Shown one piece after another: positions 53,558 through 61,755 of a stretch of DNA of 64,000 nt. The stretch is from NCBI GenBank assembly GCA_020635255.1, contig JACKAC010000001.1, positions 659,501-723,500 on the forward strand, written 5' to 3'. The position numbers and the translations under genes are program-made. Source of the DNA: Ignavibacteriales bacterium (lineage in GTDB: Bacteria > Bacteroidota > Ignavibacteria > Tepidaquicellales > Tepidaquicellaceae). The notes beneath the pieces were generated by a model, which saw nothing but the letters and a program-made list of their open reading frames with translations, ran no database searches and had not been told where the DNA came from. Position 1 is the first letter of the stretch; every line of letters starts with the position of its first letter.

Positions 53558-54672
53558 TCTTTTAATCTTGGGTCTAATGCGTCTCTTAAACCTTCTCCAA
53601 TCAGATTATATGAAACTACTGCAATAAATATCATTAAACCGGGAAATATCGCGAGCCACCATGCATTGGTAGATACCCTTCCCTCATTTACTAGGGAGCC
53701 CCAGGTTACCGTTGTTGCACTGACACCTACTCCAAGAAAGCTAAGTCCTGCTTCTAGGATAATTGCACCCGCTATAGCAAATGCCCCTGATACAAGTACC
53801 GGTGCAATTGAATTTGGGAGAACGTGTCTAAAGATTATGCGTCCGTTTGGCAGTCCAACAGAGTTTGCTGCCAGTATATATTCCATATTACGAACTTTCA
53901 ATATCTCTCCTCGGATTAGTCTTGCCTCAGTTGTCCATGTTGTGAAACCTATGGCAAGCATTACAAACCATATACTTGAACCATATATCGCTACTATTAC
54001 TATTATTAAGAAAAAGGTAGGGAAGTTCAGCATTATTTCAATAAACCTTGAGATTATAAGATCTACTTTCCCACCGTAATATCCTGCAAATGAACCTAGG
54101 ATCACACCGATCAAAACAGCAATTCCCGCAGCCACGAAACCTACCGAGAGTGAAATTCTTGAACCGTGTATCAATCCAGCAAGTAGATCCCTGCCTATTG
54201 CATCAGTTCCAAGGTAGTGGTCACCACCCGGACTGAGAAGCCTTGTAGTAAGGTTTATCTCGTTAGGTCCATAAGGTACCGGCGCCCATACCACGGATTC
54301 AAGCTTACCAGCATCGTCCAGTTCTTTCCAGTCAATGTTGTAAAGATCTGGAGGTTCCCATTTTGATAGCCCTAGATCGACCATATAATCCTTGAATACA
54401 GGGAGATAGGTCTCACCTTTGTAAACAACGTACAAAGGTTTTTCATACGCAAGAAAATCGGCGAATATAGCTACAAGGACCAAAAAGAATACAAGGTAAA
54501 CGGATGCTACGGCGAGTTTATTCTTTTTAAATTGCTTTTTGACAAGCTGTGTATAGGAATCACCCGATTGCTCTTGTTTATGAAATTCCTCTTTCTTCTT
54601 TGCAAGCGCTTCTTTTTCGGAAGCTGGAATAATTGTGTTTTCTTCTGTTCCTATATTATTTATATCCGGCAT
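53554..54672 (-). CDS. ABC transporter permease, OppC/DppC-like
   Basis: Inner-membrane half of a peptide- or nickel-type ABC importer, 372 aa from the ATG at 54672. The first helix is at about 55-75. A periplasmic segment of roughly 100 residues follows (about 75-175), longer than usual for OppC. Then come five more helices and the EAA-like loop GLPNGRIIFRHVLPNSIAP. The ATG at 54672 sits 13 bp after the oppB-like stop; an upstream ATG at 54747 overlaps it. Confidence 0.9.
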   Translation of the reverse strand: MPDINNIGTEENTIIPASEKEALAKKKEEFHKQEQSGDSYTQLVKKQFKKNKLAVASVYLVFFLVLVAIFADFLAYEKPLYVVYKGETYLPVFKDYMVDLGLSKWEPPDLYNIDWKELDDAGKLESVVWAPVPYGPNEINLTTRLLSPGGDHYLGTDAIGRDLLAGLIHGSRISLSVGFVAAGIAVLIGVILGSFAGYYGGKVDLIISRFIEIMLNFPTFFLIIVIVAIYGSSIWFVMLAIGFTTWTTEARLIRGEILKVRNMEYILAANSVGLPNGRIIFRHVLPNSIAPVLVSGAFAIAGAIILEAGLSFLGVGVSATTVTWGSLVNEGRVSTNAWWLAIFPGLMIFIAVVSYNLIGEGLRDALDPRLKD

Positions 54673-54685
54673 TTGTAGTTTTGCT

Positions 54686-55705
54686 TTATGAGGTTTTCTT
54701 ACTAAATGCAATTCTAGGATCGACGACAGCATAAAGAATGTCGGCAATTAGCACTCCTATTACTGTCAAAACCGATACAATTGCCAGTAGTGCCATTATC
54801 AGGGGATAATCCCTGTCATAGATTGCCTGGATTCCAAGCTGTCCAATGCCTGGAATGGAAAAGATAGTTTCAATAATAAAACTGCCGCCTACCATGGCAG
54901 GTAAAATACCTGCGAGAATGGTAAGTATTGGGATCAATGAATTCCTAAGAGCGTGTTTGTAAACCACTTTCCTGTCCGAAAGTCCTTTTGCCTTTGCCGT
55001 TCTTATATAATCTTGTCTTATTACCTCAAGCATTGAACTTCTCATTTGTTTAGAAAGAAAGGCAAAGCTTCCCAGGCTTAGGATTGTGACGGGGAGAATG
55101 AAATGCCAAATCCTGTCCCATATCTGTCCGAATGTGCTCATGTAGTTATAGGTGAGCGACTGTATACCAGAGGTCGGAAATATTTTTATGTATTCTGAGT
55201 TTGCCAGGAATACGATTGCAAGTGTTGCTACCCAAAAATTTGGAAGCGAATAAAGAATAAATAATATAACCGTCGAAGCTTTGTCCCAGAATGAATTTTG
55301 TTTTACGGCGCTGAATATTCCGATCGGGATTGCTATCGAATAAATAAGTATAAATGAACTCAGTTGAAGTGCGATTGAAATAGGTAATCGCTCTACTATC
55401 TTATCTAATACCGGTCTGTCATCTTTAAATGACTTGCCAAAATCGCCCGTCATCATATTTCCCATCCAGATGAAATATTGCATTGGGAGAGGCTTATCAA
55501 GGCCAAATTTCTCTTTGTAAAATTTCTTTGCTTGTTCGTTTATTACATTCTTATTGTTGGCAGACATACCTTCCTGGGTATTACCGCCAACCTTCATCTC
55601 CACAGGGTCACCCGGTGCAAGACGGCATATCAAAAATGTTATTATAGTAATTACTATAAAAGTTGGGATAAATAATAGGACTCTTTTTAAAACATATGTA
55701 CCCAT
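54686..55705 (-). CDS. ABC transporter permease, OppB/DppB-like
   Basis: Inner-membrane permease of 339 aa. It begins YVLKRVLLFIPTFIVITIIT, the standard start of OppB/DppB proteins, has six helices, and carries the EAA loop AKGLSDRKVVYKHALRNSL. It lies between the substrate-binding and OppC-like genes. The usual ATPase genes (oppD/oppF) are not adjacent. Confidence 0.92.
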   Translation of the reverse strand: MGTYVLKRVLLFIPTFIVITIITFLICRLAPGDPVEMKVGGNTQEGMSANNKNVINEQAKKFYKEKFGLDKPLPMQYFIWMGNMMTGDFGKSFKDDRPVLDKIVERLPISIALQLSSFILIYSIAIPIGIFSAVKQNSFWDKASTVILFILYSLPNFWVATLAIVFLANSEYIKIFPTSGIQSLTYNYMSTFGQIWDRIWHFILPVTILSLGSFAFLSKQMRSSMLEVIRQDYIRTAKAKGLSDRKVVYKHALRNSLIPILTILAGILPAMVGGSFIIETIFSIPGIGQLGIQAIYDRDYPLIMALLAIVSVLTVIGVLIADILYAVVDPRIAFSKKTS

Positions 55706-55733
55706 TCTAGGAGTTTATTTGAAAATTATAGAA

Positions 55734-57539
55734 TTACTCTTTATATTTTTGATCTGCAGAACTCGTCCACCATTCGTTACTTCTATTCGGATATGAGTGA
55801 GCGTACCATCTGGTATTTCTGTACCTTTCGCTTGTTGCATACTTTCCCACTGGTGACCAGAGAAATGTATAAGGCTGATCTTCGTAAATGATTTCTTGCC
55901 ATTTCATTATCAGATCTTTCCTTTTTACAGGATCAAATTCAACCCTTATCTGCTCGATTATCTTATCGCTTTCTGGATTGTTATAGGATATGTAATTGCT
56001 TCCTTCATCATTTGCCTGAGATGAGTGAAATATCTGGTAAGGATCGGATGGGCCGTCTCCGAGAACCCATCCTCCATATGTTGCATCATATTGATGTTTT
56101 GACTGCTTATCGAGAAATACCGACCATTCGTAATCCTGAATGTCAGCCTCTATACCAGCTTTTTTAAGCGCATCTATTACTACCAGCAATACCTGCTTTC
56201 TTTGAGCGTTCTGATTGTTCATAAAGGTAAATTTAAAATCTACCCTCTTTCCGTCGATCATTTTGTCCAGGATGCCGTCACCATTAGTATCCTCCCAACC
56301 AGCTTCTTTGAGAAGTTGCTTTGCCTTTTCTAGATCATAGTCTATTGGCGTGAGGTTTTTATTTAGATCATCACTTTTATAATATATGTGAGATTGGATA
56401 GGAACAGCCAGCCCGTATAATAGTTTGTCGATAATAGCTTGTCTGTCGATGAGATGTCCAAGGGCAAGACGTACTTTTTTATCTGAAAATAAAGGACTTT
56501 TTTCGTTCCATGCAAGATATGCATATGTTGGTCTTCCGACAAGACTCTTTCTTAGCCCATACTGTTCAGGTGTTTTAAGTCCTTCAACAAAATCTTCTAC
56601 CTTAAAAATATTCATATTATCTATTTCACCATTTTTCAGAGCTGTCAAAGCTGCTGTGGGATCTTGTATAGTTTTGAATATTAGTTTATTGGGGTATTGA
56701 GGTATGTTTTCCTTATCCCAATAGTTTTCGTTTCTCACTAAAGTAATTGACTGTCCTGTAACCCAGCTTTCGAGTTTGTAAGGACCGGTGCCAACTACAT
56801 ATTTTGGGTCACGTGATACTTCTTGTGAATTTATGAAATCCGCAAAATTCTGCATATCGGCAAATTTCTTTGGGTCTGGATTTGTTGAGGCTTGTTCCAG
56901 ATCCTCAAAGGTAAACTTATCAGCAAGTCCGTCTTTATTTAGAAGATGCTTTGGTACTGCCTTTAAATCTGTAAATGAGTAATCAGTCTTGAAGTAAGGT
57001 TTAGCCATAGTAAACCTTATTTTATATGGATTGCCGTCAACAAGTTCAGCCTTTTTCATATCAATATAGTAGTTCCTTAATGCTTGGGCATCGGTAAAGG
57101 GATTCTTAATTATTTTAAGACTGAAAATAATATCTTCACCCGTCATCGGATGGCCATCGGAAAATTTAACATTTTCCTTAAGATCGAATGTGTAGATTAA
57201 CTTATCTTCGCTAACTTCAGGGAGCGTCTTTGCGAGCACGGGATATAGCTCATAGGTCTCCCTGTTCACATCCAGAAGTCCATCGAAAATGTAATTATCG
57301 ATTTCCGTTGCGGTTGCATCGTTTGAAACCAGTGGGTTCAGCTTTTCTGCGTCAGCAAGCTCCTGCTGTATGACCCAGTCACCCGAAACAGCCCCATCGA
57401 TATCAGGAGGCATAAGGGGTGTCTCAATATTATTGGTTTCAGTATTTTTACTTTCTTCATTTTTTTGTCTTCCGCAAGAAGAAAACATGAAAGTTAGGGC
57501 GAGTGCAAAAATAGCTAATACCAAAAATTTCTTTTTCAT
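55734..57539 (-). CDS. ABC transporter substrate-binding lipoprotein (SBP_bac_5, OppA-like)
   Basis: Binds peptides or other small ligands and presents them to the OppBC channel. The 601-aa protein has a lipobox (FMFSSCGRQ), then the SBP_bac_5 fold: IYTFDLKENVKFSDGHPMT in the first lobe, and QYDATYGGWVLGDGPSDPYQ and ISYNNPESDKIIEQ in the second. Peptide-type ligands are most likely. It begins 33 bp after hprK in the same direction. Confidence 0.92.
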   Translation of the reverse strand: MKKKFLVLAIFALALTFMFSSCGRQKNEESKNTETNNIETPLMPPDIDGAVSGDWVIQQELADAEKLNPLVSNDATATEIDNYIFDGLLDVNRETYELYPVLAKTLPEVSEDKLIYTFDLKENVKFSDGHPMTGEDIIFSLKIIKNPFTDAQALRNYYIDMKKAELVDGNPYKIRFTMAKPYFKTDYSFTDLKAVPKHLLNKDGLADKFTFEDLEQASTNPDPKKFADMQNFADFINSQEVSRDPKYVVGTGPYKLESWVTGQSITLVRNENYWDKENIPQYPNKLIFKTIQDPTAALTALKNGEIDNMNIFKVEDFVEGLKTPEQYGLRKSLVGRPTYAYLAWNEKSPLFSDKKVRLALGHLIDRQAIIDKLLYGLAVPIQSHIYYKSDDLNKNLTPIDYDLEKAKQLLKEAGWEDTNGDGILDKMIDGKRVDFKFTFMNNQNAQRKQVLLVVIDALKKAGIEADIQDYEWSVFLDKQSKHQYDATYGGWVLGDGPSDPYQIFHSSQANDEGSNYISYNNPESDKIIEQIRVEFDPVKRKDLIMKWQEIIYEDQPYTFLWSPVGKYATSERYRNTRWYAHSYPNRSNEWWTSSADQKYKE

Positions 57540-57571
57540 GACAAATCCTTGATTTTATTTATGGTTTATTT

Positions 57572-58612
57572 TTATTCAAAATCGTGCTCGAAGTATTCTA
57601 TATTTCTTTCGAGTATTTTTCCCAAATTGTTGCTTTCTTCAGTATTTGATTTTATTTTATCGGAAAGCCTTCTTTGTAATTCCTTTGCGGGATCATACCC
57701 GTAATGCTTACACAGATAGTTTAACGCAATGACCTCAGCAATTACTGTTATATTCTTTCCTGGGAATATAGGGAGTTTAATAAGTTCTACCTCTATGTCC
57801 AGTATATTCGTCAGAATAGCATTCAGTCCGGTCCTTTCATACTCTTTAGATGGATCCCAAAGATCGAGTTCGATTATCACTTCAACTCTCTTTTGGAATC
57901 GGATAGATCTTATGCCGAACATAGATTTTACATCGACTATTCCAAGTCCCCGTATTTCCATAAAGTGCTTAACAAGTGACGTACCAGAGCCTATTAAAAT
58001 GCTTTCCTGCTTTTTGGAAACAATGATTACATCATCTGCTACCAGCCGGTGCCCTCTCTCTATCAGATCAAGAGCAACTTCACTTTTACCTATTCCAGAT
58101 TTACCGACTATAAGCACACCAACACCATACACATCGACAAATGAACCGTGTATGACTGCCTGCGGTGAAAACTGATCATCTAGAAAATCACTAATAAAGT
58201 ACGCTATTTTTGTTGTAGGGTGTGGTGTCCTGAATACAGGGATATCTCTTTCCTCTGCCATTATGAGCAGGTCTTCCGGAATAGGATTGTCATTAGTAAT
58301 TATTATACAGGGAATATCGTAAGAAAAATATTTCTTTAGTACATCTAGCCTATTAGCTTCGGGAAGATCCTCGATAAATTTTATTTCAGTATTTCCAAAT
58401 ACTTGAACTTTTCTAAATGTAAAAACTCCGTAATATTGAGCCAGAGCAAGACCGGGTCTGTGGATATCTTTTTCTACTATAAGTTTTTCAGGATTGATTT
58501 CCTTTGACGTAACTTTCTCTATCTTAAACCTGTCTTTGCACTCATTGTAAAAGAAATCTACACTTATTGAATCTTTCTTTATCTCCTTAAGATTCTTAAA
58601 TCTGTCGCTCAA
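57572..58612 (-). CDS. hprK: HPr kinase/phosphorylase
   Basis: In Firmicutes this enzyme phosphorylates HPr to control carbon catabolite regulation. Here its partner is not seen in the window. The 346-aa protein has the catalytic H156 (VIHGSFVD), the Walker A GKSGIGKS at 170-177, VADD at 191-194 and the HprK signature MEIRGLGIVDV at 218-228. It lies 11 bp after hpf, a common HPF-HprK linkage. The function may be carbon or other stress signalling and is not established. Confidence 0.94.
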   Translation of the reverse strand: MSDRFKNLKEIKKDSISVDFFYNECKDRFKIEKVTSKEINPEKLIVEKDIHRPGLALAQYYGVFTFRKVQVFGNTEIKFIEDLPEANRLDVLKKYFSYDIPCIIITNDNPIPEDLLIMAEERDIPVFRTPHPTTKIAYFISDFLDDQFSPQAVIHGSFVDVYGVGVLIVGKSGIGKSEVALDLIERGHRLVADDVIIVSKKQESILIGSGTSLVKHFMEIRGLGIVDVKSMFGIRSIRFQKRVEVIIELDLWDPSKEYERTGLNAILTNILDIEVELIKLPIFPGKNITVIAEVIALNYLCKHYGYDPAKELQRRLSDKIKSNTEESNNLGKILERNIEYFEHDFE

Positions 58613-58623
58613 TTAACTATTAG

Positions 58624-58953
58624 TTAAATTGTTTTATAAACGTCTTTATCCGAATACTTTTCGGTTTTATGTTTATCTTTGTATTTGTGTACCTGGGTCT
58701 CTATCTTTTCTACTGCCATATCTACGGATTTATTAAAGTCATCTGAATCCTCTTTTGCAGTTAGGGTTTTGTCCCTTAGCTTTAGTATGATTTCACACCT
58801 TTGGACGCTGTTCGCTGAATCCTCAAAAGATAATATCACATCTGCATGAAGGATTGCTTCATCATACTTTGATAGATCCTCTAATTTTCCCTTAACGTAT
58901 TCCTGAAGTGTGTCGTTTGCCTTGAAATGGCGTGAAGTGATGTTGATTTTCAT
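58624..58953 (-). CDS. hpf: Ribosome hibernation-promoting factor, short form
   Basis: Binds 30S subunits to inactivate ribosomes during starvation. From the ATG at 58953 it is 109 aa, the short HPF form, with MKINITSRHFKANDTLQEYV at the start, an S30-like alpha-beta domain and a basic, Lys-rich C-terminus. An upstream ATG at 58974 would add 7 residues. Transcribed with hprK. Confidence 0.92.
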   Translation of the reverse strand: MKINITSRHFKANDTLQEYVKGKLEDLSKYDEAILHADVILSFEDSANSVQRCEIILKLRDKTLTAKEDSDDFNKSVDMAVEKIETQVHKYKDKHKTEKYSDKDVYKTI

Positions 58954-58997
58954 TAGAACGGGTTTTATTAGCAATTAACAAGATTTTAACTATACAT

Positions 58998-59015
58998 TTT
59001 TGCGAATATGCAAAA
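58998..59015. promoter_or_regulatory. Inverted repeat upstream of hpf, possible operator
   Basis: TTTTGC-GAATAT-GCAAAA is a perfect 6-bp inverted repeat 45 bp upstream of the hpf start, and a second TTTGCAAA palindrome lies at 59042-59049. The region is AT-rich and shared with the divergent DUF2085 gene. The function as a regulatory site is inference. Confidence 0.3.
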
Positions 59016-59161
59016 CTCTCTATACAAAATCAATCAATAAATTTGCAAAAGAGTTCACTAATTCATTACTAATTTTACAATTAATTAACAAATTTCAGAA
59101 AGAACTTAAATATACTTCATAATTTATTAAAATTAGTTAACTTAAAGCACTTTTACAATGA

Positions 59162-59704
59162 ATGGATACGAACCGTATAAGCATTGAATTTTCAAGCTCT
59201 GTATATCTTGTTATTTTAATATCGACGCTAATTTGGTGTCTGATGATAGTTCTTGCTCCATTATTTGCACAAATGGGTGGTGCGTATCGTAATATTTCTG
59301 GGTTTGTTTATTGGTTCTATTCTCCCGTTTGTCATCAGGACGATGCAAGATCTTTTTTCATTTTTGGTAATAAGCTTGCGGTTTGTTCGAGGTGTTCTTC
59401 GTTGTACTTTTCTTTTCTTTTGGGAATAGTCATATACCCATTTGTTAAAAAAGTATCAGATGTTACCTTGCCGTCGGTTTGGTTCCTTCTCGGAGCCGCC
59501 GCCCTTATGTTTGCCGACGCAATGCTTGACATTTTTGGTATCCTTAAAAATACGCATTTAACTAGATCGATAACCGGAGTTATACTGGGATTTGTTCTCG
59601 TTTTTTATCTCGTCCCGGGATTTATTAATTTTTTTCACGAGATATATTCTTTTGTGAAATTTAATATGAAAAACAAAGCCAGGAATGAACACCAGCCCCA
59701 ATAA
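59162..59704 (+). CDS. DUF2085 membrane protein
   Basis: Integral membrane protein of 180 aa with about four hydrophobic helices. The family signature is visible: PVCHQDDARSFFIFGN and then VCSRCSSLYFSFL, giving a CHQ...CxRC arrangement that might bind a metal. Function is unknown. It is the first of three overlapping genes and shares its upstream region with hpf. Confidence 0.85.
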   Translation: MDTNRISIEFSSSVYLVILISTLIWCLMIVLAPLFAQMGGAYRNISGFVYWFYSPVCHQDDARSFFIFGNKLAVCSRCSSLYFSFLLGIVIYPFVKKVSDVTLPSVWFLLGAAALMFADAMLDIFGILKNTHLTRSITGVILGFVLVFYLVPGFINFFHEIYSFVKFNMKNKARNEHQPQ

Positions 59705-60209
59705 ATTAAAACCTGTACTGATAGCCGCCGGCTTGATGACATTTGTTTCCATTACCCCAATTGTTAGTCTTATTAATGCAGCATGCTGTGCGGGGATAAT
59801 ATTAGGAGCCTTTGTCGGTACATATATTTATTACAAGGACCTTTCGAGAGTTGGCATGGTCATCAATTACAAAGATGGTGTGATGATTGGGATCCTTGCC
59901 GGGATTATAACTGCTATTATATATACTGGTGTTATCTTACTCTATCAGTTGTTTTCTTCGGGGAATATGTTTACCGAAATGGCTAATGATCTAGAAAAAT
60001 TGGGATTCCCGCTTAGTCCGGAGTTTTATAAGGTTATCGACCATTTCAGCGATGAAACAAATAAATATGGATTTTCACCAACTATGACGATTTTTTCATT
60101 GGTGCTTTATCTGGTTCTTTATCCCTTGTTCGGTTCACTTGGAGGGTTGCTAGCCGTAACAATATTTAAAAAGAAACAACAGCCTTTAAACAATGATGTT
60201 ATCGGTTGA
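59685..60209 (+). CDS. Small multi-pass membrane protein, not confidently recognised
   Basis: A 174-aa protein with four hydrophobic segments (for example VLIAAGLMTFVSITPIVSLI and GILAGIITAIIYTGVILLY). Loosely DUF4199-like, but I do not recognise it with confidence. It starts in the end of the DUF2085 gene (20-bp overlap, AGGA before the ATG) and overlaps the DUF2752 gene by 17 bp, so all three are likely translated together. Two cysteines lie side by side (ACCAGI). Function unknown. Confidence 0.7.
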   Translation: MNTSPNKLKPVLIAAGLMTFVSITPIVSLINAACCAGIILGAFVGTYIYYKDLSRVGMVINYKDGVMIGILAGIITAIIYTGVILLYQLFSSGNMFTEMANDLEKLGFPLSPEFYKVIDHFSDETNKYGFSPTMTIFSLVLYLVLYPLFGSLGGLLAVTIFKKKQQPLNNDVIG

Positions 60210-60636
60210 GAAAACAAATAAGGCAGACGCCTGGAAGATCAGGCTGATTGTTTTAAGTGTTATTTTAGTTGGACTAGTTGCCGTTAAGATTACTCCGATC
60301 GAAGCAGCAATAAACCTTATTGATGGAAATAATATATTTCATCGGATACCAAATACATGTACGATTCAAAAAGTCTTTGGAATACCTTGCCCTCTGTGTG
60401 GTATGTCGAGAGGATTTGCTGAGATCTCGCATTTTAACTTTCTTGGCGGTATCTATTATAATCCGTTTTCGGTCATTTTTTATCCGTTATCTTTTATATT
60501 TATAACTGCTATTTTTATTCTAAGCCTCTTTAACTACAAATTTAAAATAACAAAACCCAGAACTTTTGGGTGGGGTATTTTTGTTTTATTTATTGTAGTC
60601 TGGACTGTTAATATTATCTGGGGGCACCATTCATAA
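60193..60636 (+). CDS. DUF2752 membrane protein
   Basis: A 147-aa protein with the DUF2752 signature: FGIPCPLCGMSRGFAEIS, then NPFSVIFYPL, with three hydrophobic helices. The CPLCGMSR motif is highly conserved, and its function is unknown. It overlaps the preceding gene by 17 bp and ends 27 bp before the PHP gene. Confidence 0.85.
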   Translation: MMLSVEKTNKADAWKIRLIVLSVILVGLVAVKITPIEAAINLIDGNNIFHRIPNTCTIQKVFGIPCPLCGMSRGFAEISHFNFLGGIYYNPFSVIFYPLSFIFITAIFILSLFNYKFKITKPRTFGWGIFVLFIVVWTVNIIWGHHS

Positions 60637-60663
60637 AAATAATTATAAGGTAATATAGTATTA

Positions 60664-61752
60664 ATGTTTGAGTATTCTGGTTCTATTCATATGCACTCCC
60701 GTTTCTCAGACGGTTCTGGAACAGTTGAGGAGATTGTGAATGCCGCTAACGAAGTGGATCTTGATTTCATAATCCTTACAGATCACAATACAATGAAAGC
60801 TAAGGAAGAGGGTTATGAAAAGTGGCATAATAATACATTGCTCATAGTTGGATATGAGGTAAATGACAGAAAGAACAGGAATCATTATGTAGCGTTAGGC
60901 ACTGATACAGTTAAAGGCTCTTTTGAAAAATTACCTGATGGCGATACAGGCAGTGTTAAAACAGCGTCGGAATATGTTCGCGATGTTAAGGAAGCCGGGG
61001 GATTTGGATTTATTGCTCATCCTTTTGAAAAAAGGGAAAAATTTCCCAGCCATCCGCCTTACCCCTGGACGGATTGGGATTGTGACGAGTATGACGGTAT
61101 TGAGATATGGAACCATATGAGCGAATGGACGGAAGGCTTAACGGATGAAAACAAATTTAATCGCTTTCTTCACCCTCTTAAATCCATCGTTGCTCCGGAA
61201 GAAACTGCTGTTAAGCTTTGGGATGAAAAAAACATGGAACGTAAAGTGGTGGCTATAGGAAGTATTGATGCCCATGCTTTTAAACAAAATGTCATGGGAT
61301 TCGAATTTGAGATATTTCCATATAAGATATTGTTTAAGTCTATTCGTACACATGTTTTTGTTGATCAGGAGCTAAAAAGAGGTGATAACGAAAGCATGGT
61401 GGAAAGTAAAACTGCTATTCTGGACGCTCTCAGAGAAGGAAGAAGTTTCATCGCCAACTATTATCACGGCGATGCAAAGGGATTCAGATTTATTGCTGAG
61501 TATGACGGAAAGATTTATAATATGGGTGATGAGATCTTGTTTGATAAGAAGGGCGGGAAGAAGATCACATTCAAAACTTACGTTCCGCAGAAGGCAAAAA
61601 TAAAGTTTATTAAAAATGGTAAGGTTGTAGATGAATTGACGGATTTTAATTCGATTTGGGATTCTGACGAGGAAGGGAATTACAGGCTTGAAGTGTGGGT
61701 AAACGGGAAAGCCTGGATATTTTCAAACCATATTAAAGTGAAGGCGGTATAA
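60664..61752 (+). CDS. PHP-domain phosphoesterase
   Basis: Predicted metal-dependent phosphoesterase of 362 aa. The PHP metal ligands are H9 and H11 (SIHMHSRFSDG), D40-H41 (LTDHNT), FIAHPFEK near residue 120, and a later SIDAHAF. A C-terminal beta-rich region (about 270-362) is of unknown role. It is followed by purF after 3 bp. The substrate is unknown. Confidence 0.85.
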   Translation: MFEYSGSIHMHSRFSDGSGTVEEIVNAANEVDLDFIILTDHNTMKAKEEGYEKWHNNTLLIVGYEVNDRKNRNHYVALGTDTVKGSFEKLPDGDTGSVKTASEYVRDVKEAGGFGFIAHPFEKREKFPSHPPYPWTDWDCDEYDGIEIWNHMSEWTEGLTDENKFNRFLHPLKSIVAPEETAVKLWDEKNMERKVVAIGSIDAHAFKQNVMGFEFEIFPYKILFKSIRTHVFVDQELKRGDNESMVESKTAILDALREGRSFIANYYHGDAKGFRFIAEYDGKIYNMGDEILFDKKGGKKITFKTYVPQKAKIKFIKNGKVVDELTDFNSIWDSDEEGNYRLEVWVNGKAWIFSNHIKVKAV

Positions 61753-61755
61753 ACC

